A stretch of DNA of 10,167 bases from Stramenopiles sp. TOSAG23-2. Lineage: Eukaryota; Sar. A program made the position numbers and the translations under genes. Location: NCBI GenBank assembly GCA_900128395.1, contig LT650038.1, forward strand, positions 1 through 10,167, read 5' to 3'. This document shows, piece after piece, positions 5,773-10,167 of this stretch (positions within the stretch are counted from its first letter, which is position 1; every line of letters begins with the position of its first letter). A model generated the notes under the pieces. It had not been told where the DNA came from. It was given only the letters and a program-made list of their open reading frames with translations, and made no database searches.

Positions 5773-8700
5773 ATGTTTGCAAAAGAACTTGAAGAAAGAG
5801 CAAAGCGACAGGAGCTTAGGAGAAAAGCATCGGCACAATCCTTGACACCGAAAAAAAATAATAACCACTTATTAAAAAAAAAACAAAAAAATGTAAATAA
5901 TAATCATAATAAAAATATAGAACAAGATTTGGATGAAGACTCTACTGATGTTTTGGATCTATTAAATACAGATGATGAGAAAGATGAGGAAGATAATGGA
6001 GAGGAAGAGGAAGAAGACATGGATGCAGATAGTATATTTTTACGCATGGATGATGATAATCATGGGGATGAAAAAATTGCAGAAGAGAAAGTGAAAGAAA
6101 GTAGTAACTATAATAATAACACTTCGTCAAGTAATAAATCAAACGCCAAGAAAAAATCAGTATATAATAACAATATAGAATCATCAAAGGATGAAACAAC
6201 ATCTAACTCTCCTGGCTCATTTCAGGATAAATTGCTTCGTCAAGAGCAAGTAGCAGCTATTAATGCACAACAGCGTTCCCGTGCCCGTACCACCACTACA
6301 AAATATGATCCACAGCAACAGTTAGCTATTGAATTTATTCGTAGAAGAGAACAAGCATGTGCATGGATAAAAAATATTATGAAGCAAAGTTCATCTAGTA
6401 GGCGTGAAAAAGAAGCGCTACCAACATCGGATACATTTGTCTCGGCATTAAAAAATGGTGTTATTTTATGTGAACTGATGCGTGTCATAAATGGTGAACG
6501 AGCTGCTAAAATTAGTATACATAGACAGTATCCTCCCGCTACAAAACAAATGAAAGAGCGTGATAATATTGAAACTTTTTTAGCGCAATGCAAAGATGTA
6601 GGTTTGGATCAAAATAGTCTTTTTGAAACGGATGATTTATATGAATCGTCGGATCACGACGGGGGTGGTAATTTAGGTGCTGTATTATATACTTTAGGTG
6701 TATTGGCTCGTTTAGCTGAGAAAAATAAATTGATAACATCTGAAAATATGTTTTGGCATGGACATGGGTTTAAAAATAATAATTTTCCAACTCGTAAATA
6801 TTCACAAAGTGAAGTTACAAAAGCGTCGGTAGCATTATTAATGATGGATGGTGATGCTGCTACACCAATTTTGAATTTTACTGATAAAGCTGGTAGAAAA
6901 AATAGTTTTGATAATAAAAACAAGAACAAAGATACTACTTTAAGTAGTGATAGCAACGGTGGAAATCTTATAGACAATAACAAGAAAATTAGCAATAATA
7001 ATAACAATAATGACAACAATAACAAAAATGAAATAAATGATAACAATAGTAATAATAATAATAACAACAACAATAGTAAAACTAGTAGTAGTAATTATAT
7101 TGATCATGATGACGAGACATGGGGTAGTAGTAGTGATGATAGCGACGATGATGATAACAATGGTTCTATTCGTGGACGTACTACAAGAGGTCAATCTGTA
7201 AATTTAAAGGAACTTGATGAATCGAAAAAAGATTTTAAAAAAAGATTAGAGCTAGTCAAACGTAAATTAATCGTAACACAATCTGAAATTGAAACAGTTG
7301 ATGAGGATGCGGTTTCTGATCGAAAAAGACGCCCCAGTTCAACTTTATCTTCCTTGTCACCAGCTTATTTGCGCAAAAGAACCAGTGATGGATACACATC
7401 AGGTGATGAAGAAGCTGGTCTTCCTGCATGTTATGGCACATTGGAGAATGAGGTGCTAGTAGGGAAAAACGATGAAGCAACATTATTATCTTCGCTTTAT
7501 CATCGTAACAGTATCAGCATCAACAATCAACGCCTGAACAGTAACAGTAATAATAACAAGCGAGAAGTTACAAGTGTACAAAAAGCTAAAGTTGTCATAT
7601 CTTGGTTAATTGACCAAGGATTGGAAGAATATGTCACCACATTTCAGAACTCAGGATGGGATGATCCTAAAACCATTGCAACGTTGTTAACTGAACATGA
7701 ATTGTTAAGAATGGGCATTAAAAAGCGTGGCCATATTTTGCAGCTTTTGTCAAATATTCCAAAATTACGAAGGCAGCTCCGTATTGGCGACAGAAAATCT
7801 TCTGTTTCTCATGTCGAAATGGCATCATCATCGTCTAATGTTGAATCGACTGTGGAAACATTGCCAGCAGATTTAATGAAAATGTGGGATGGTTTAAAGA
7901 CAACAATAAAATCAACAAATGATGATGACAATACAACCGAAAGTAGTTCAACGGCGAAAAATATCAAGTCTATTGAAAATGTTTTACTTGCTACTGAAAA
8001 TTTATTAATACCAAAAAAAGTTGGCGTTCGACCAATTGTTTTTGATATTGGTTGGCACTCGATTCGCGTTGGTTATGCTGGTGCTGAACGACCTGAGTTA
8101 GTCGTACCATCTGTGAAAGGTGTTGTGAAAGAACTGTTTCGCGATACAACAACTGCAAAGCAAATGAAAAATGGTACCTTGTGTTGTGAAGTTGCTGATG
8201 AATATGCAGAAATCTGTAAACTTCGGCCACCATTACGTCGTGGTATAGATGAAATTTCAGACCCAGAGGTCATTGAGTGGGATGACTTGAATGAGATTAT
8301 TGAATATATTTATAGTCGCTTAGGCGTCAAACCTGAAATCCATCCCGTAGTAATTGTTGAAGCATGGCCAAATTGTCCTTTTGAAGATCGTAGTCGGTTG
8401 GTGCAGCTATTTTTTGACACTTATAAAGTTCCATACATATCGTTACTACCCCAAGCACCACTTGTACTTGCTGCGTATGGTTTGTTAAATGGTTTAGTCC
8501 TAGATATTGGAGAGTCTTTTGCTAGGGCTGTTCCCGTATTTGATGGCAATGCCCTTGCAAATGCCTCTACACGATCACCTGTAGCTGGTCTAGAAGTTAC
8601 ACAACAAACGATGAGAACTTTAACATTTGATGGGTTTAAATTCGGCTCTTTTGCTAATGCTGGGCGTACGGATGGGTTCCAAACTGGTAAATCTTGGTTA

Positions 8701-9684
8701 GAAAGGCGTGCTGCAGGCGTTTTAAAAGAAAAATTATGTTACGTCTCTGAAAATGTACGTAAGTCCGTTCCAATGGTAAGAGCCGTTGATGCTAAGTCGT
8801 TACCAATACATTTGCAACCTACCTTGCAAGTCTCTTCAAATGCAGAATTTGTTAATTGGTCTAAGCATCGTTTTGAAATAACAGAGTGCATGTTCAATCC
8901 ATCATTAATTCGTGGAGATCAATATTATGCCGAAGGCAGTTTGCAAAGCACGGTCATGTCAGCTATATCGCAATTACCTCCAGCGATTCAACGGAGTATG
9001 TATGCATATGTTTTTGTTACTGGTGGTACTTCCGTTTGTCCAGGGCTTCCTAAACGATTGTACAACGAAATTAAAGATTCCATACATGCATCGTATGATG
9101 TGCGTGTAATTGCACCAGCGGGGAGGGAAAATGCGGCTTGGAGAGGTGGTTCTATATTAGCAGCAAGGCACGATTTCATTGAAAACTTGTGTGTCTCTAA
9201 GGATGTATATAATACTAGTGGTCTTGGGGCTACGCTGGAACATGTGCTAGAGATGAGTGGATTGTCGTTCGAAGGTACATCATCCTACACCAGTGTAGTC
9301 GTAGATGATGAGCATAAAGCAACATCCAGTTTACAACAACTAATTAAAGCGTCTATTCGTGACAGCAGTAGCGATGCAGAGGCACGTGAAAAATACGATA
9401 AAGTTAAATCGACTATCACTGCTCTTCAATCGATGACTGCAACTTTTTTACAAAATATGAAAGACGTGCAAGATTGCCATAATCAAATTGATAGAGTAAA
9501 AGACGAATTGGCAAGATCGAAATCGAAATGGGCTGCAGCTGATAGAGTTAGGTGTAAAGCAGCTGCATCCGCGTGTAAGGCGCGTTTAAAAAGAGCTGAG
9601 CAAACTGCAAATACTTTGCGAAAGGAATTGGCTGATCAGAAAAAAATGGCAGAGTTGTTAAACGATGATAAATCGTTGTTTTAA
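5773..9684 (+). CDS. CH-SAM-actin-like-coiled-coil fusion protein
   Basis: Complete 1303-residue multidomain protein. The ATG at 5773 is the first in frame after TAA at 5731. Residues 1-180: charged helix, then acidic and Asn/Ser-rich, disordered. Residues about 188-317: single calponin-homology domain (ACAWIKNIM, LKNGVILCELMRVING, RDNIETFLAQCKDVGL, DLYE, LYTLGVLARLA). Residues 318-605: Asn-rich and acidic linker with a short Lys/Glu helix. Residues about 606-668: SAM domain (VVISWLIDQGLEEYVTTF, LLTEHELLRMGIKKRGHILQLL order). Residues about 750-1150: actin fold with all landmarks in order: FDIGWHSIRVGYAG (757-770), EWDDLNEI, Gln894, LDIGES (910-915), KEKLCYV, VTGGTSVCPGLPKRL (1082-1096), AAWRGGSILA (1121-1130). 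Residues about 1197-1303: Ala/Lys/Glu coiled coil. No membrane segment. The phosphate loops are altered and resemble Arp4 more than actin. A role as an actin- or microtubule-associated scaffold is inferred from the CH domain and its PPP1R42-like neighbour. I cannot name a family. Confidence 0.93.
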   Translation: MFAKELEERAKRQELRRKASAQSLTPKKNNNHLLKKKQKNVNNNHNKNIEQDLDEDSTDVLDLLNTDDEKDEEDNGEEEEEDMDADSIFLRMDDDNHGDEKIAEEKVKESSNYNNNTSSSNKSNAKKKSVYNNNIESSKDETTSNSPGSFQDKLLRQEQVAAINAQQRSRARTTTTKYDPQQQLAIEFIRRREQACAWIKNIMKQSSSSRREKEALPTSDTFVSALKNGVILCELMRVINGERAAKISIHRQYPPATKQMKERDNIETFLAQCKDVGLDQNSLFETDDLYESSDHDGGGNLGAVLYTLGVLARLAEKNKLITSENMFWHGHGFKNNNFPTRKYSQSEVTKASVALLMMDGDAATPILNFTDKAGRKNSFDNKNKNKDTTLSSDSNGGNLIDNNKKISNNNNNNDNNNKNEINDNNSNNNNNNNNSKTSSSNYIDHDDETWGSSSDDSDDDDNNGSIRGRTTRGQSVNLKELDESKKDFKKRLELVKRKLIVTQSEIETVDEDAVSDRKRRPSSTLSSLSPAYLRKRTSDGYTSGDEEAGLPACYGTLENEVLVGKNDEATLLSSLYHRNSISINNQRLNSNSNNNKREVTSVQKAKVVISWLIDQGLEEYVTTFQNSGWDDPKTIATLLTEHELLRMGIKKRGHILQLLSNIPKLRRQLRIGDRKSSVSHVEMASSSSNVESTVETLPADLMKMWDGLKTTIKSTNDDDNTTESSSTAKNIKSIENVLLATENLLIPKKVGVRPIVFDIGWHSIRVGYAGAERPELVVPSVKGVVKELFRDTTTAKQMKNGTLCCEVADEYAEICKLRPPLRRGIDEISDPEVIEWDDLNEIIEYIYSRLGVKPEIHPVVIVEAWPNCPFEDRSRLVQLFFDTYKVPYISLLPQAPLVLAAYGLLNGLVLDIGESFARAVPVFDGNALANASTRSPVAGLEVTQQTMRTLTFDGFKFGSFANAGRTDGFQTGKSWLERRAAGVLKEKLCYVSENVRKSVPMVRAVDAKSLPIHLQPTLQVSSNAEFVNWSKHRFEITECMFNPSLIRGDQYYAEGSLQSTVMSAISQLPPAIQRSMYAYVFVTGGTSVCPGLPKRLYNEIKDSIHASYDVRVIAPAGRENAAWRGGSILAARHDFIENLCVSKDVYNTSGLGATLEHVLEMSGLSFEGTSSYTSVVVDDEHKATSSLQQLIKASIRDSSSDAEAREKYDKVKSTITALQSMTATFLQNMKDVQDCHNQIDRVKDELARSKSKWAAADRVRCKAAASACKARLKRAEQTANTLRKELADQKKMAELLNDDKSLF
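6973..7080 (+). repeat. AAT/AAC-rich tract coding an Asn-rich linker
   Basis: Mixed AAT and AAC codons with scattered GAC, AGT and AAG encode the Asn-rich linker after the CH domain (about residues 401-436), followed by an Asp/Ser-rich acidic block to about residue 463. The complementary strand shows a spurious Leu-rich ORF for this reason. The length probably varies between strains. Confidence 0.75.
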
Positions 9685-10167
9685 GTCACTGAGTATAGCA
9701 AAACCAAAACAAATGAAATTGAATGTTACGATTCGTGCCTTTGCCGGTCATGAATAACGCCACCATGTCATCCTCCAGCTTGCATGAATACGTTGAATTT
9801 AGATGTAGCTAAATTTCCATCAGATTATGTGACTAAGTTGCGAAAACATATAAAAAAGTTAAAATAGTGTTCGTATAAAATATTAGGCCTATTTTTTCAT
9901 CAGTTTGAATTTGAGTTTATTTTCTTCACTCAAGTACAAAAAATACCTAATCTGACCTATCAAATATATCAAACACTACAAATCTACTGAGTATATAAAA
10001 AGTATCATATGAAGTACAAATATGATAGGAAATGAAAAACAGAAAACATGGCAGAAAAACACAATTTTCACGAGTAAAATGTTGATAGTGCTGTGTCCAT
10101 GCTAATTTTTAAATGCTATTTCCATATATTAAAAAAACTTCATAGGGAGAATTACCATTACTATAGA
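9685..10167. other. AT-rich 3' flank without a supported gene
   Basis: These 483 bases follow the TAA of the fusion gene. I find no ORF above a few dozen codons on either strand, no tRNA-like fold and no AATAAA. A 15-codon ORF begins at an ATG in good context (9765), but nothing supports it. A small stem, AATTTAG 9796-9802 with CTAAATT 9809-9815, and a 9-bp direct repeat AAGTACAAA (9932-9940, 10012-10020) are visible. A TATA-like TATATAAAA lies at 9992-10000 and could serve a gene beyond the right edge. Confidence 0.5.

Noticed and set aside
6654-7073. 139-codon minus-strand ORF rich in Leu
   Set aside because: It is the complement of the AAT/AAC tract in the fusion gene; its Leu-rich sequence is a composition artefact, not a membrane protein.
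9765-9812. Short ORF beginning with CCACCATG after the fusion gene
   Set aside because: The start context looks good, but the frame has only 15 codons and no recognisable content.
1-10167. CRISPR array, tRNA, rRNA or insertion sequence
   Set aside because: No spaced repeat array, cloverleaf, rRNA-like block or transposase-like ORF with terminal repeats could be found.

Overview
The window is eukaryotic nuclear DNA, most likely from a flagellated protist. It is AT-rich. The genes are long, widely spaced and individually oriented, with no ribosome-binding sites. The protein families are eukaryotic: an arylsulfatase B type sulfatase, a PPP1R42-type LRR protein, and CH, SAM and actin domains. 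All four genes end in TAA, tryptophan is encoded by TGG, and the standard code fits throughout. No intron is needed in any of the three complete genes. Asn-, Gln- and Asp/Glu-rich low-complexity tracts are common. The lineage cannot be fixed from the sequence; an intron-poor stramenopile or similar protist is only a guess.

Layout from left to right: (1) the 3' part of a sulfatase gene (+), open at the left edge. (2) A 549-bp spacer with a small cluster of inverted repeats. (3) A complete 748-residue protein (+) with a basic Asn/Ser/Arg-rich head, a LamG/concanavalin-like domain and a long charged coiled coil. (4) A 387-bp palindrome-rich spacer between convergent genes, with a candidate poly(A) signal for each side. 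(5) A complete 305-residue SDS22-like LRR protein (-), recognisable as PPP1R42 (LRRC67/TLRR). (6) A 544-bp divergent promoter region with short tandem repeats. (7) A complete 1303-residue protein (+) that joins a calponin-homology domain, a SAM domain, a complete but divergent actin-like domain and a C-terminal coiled coil. (8) 483 bp of AT-rich DNA with no gene that I can support.

The CH-SAM-actin-coiled-coil fusion is the outstanding item. I know of no described protein with this architecture. Its actin fold is intact by motif order, but the phosphate loops are altered in a way that resembles Arp4, and the DNase-I loop is unrecognisable, so a non-polymerising scaffold is more likely than a filament subunit. 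It shares a divergent promoter region with PPP1R42, a protein tied to microtubule-organising centres and cilia in animals, and the LamG/coiled-coil protein lies beyond that. A cytoskeletal or flagellar link among these three is inferred from families and neighbourhood; the sequence does not show it directly.
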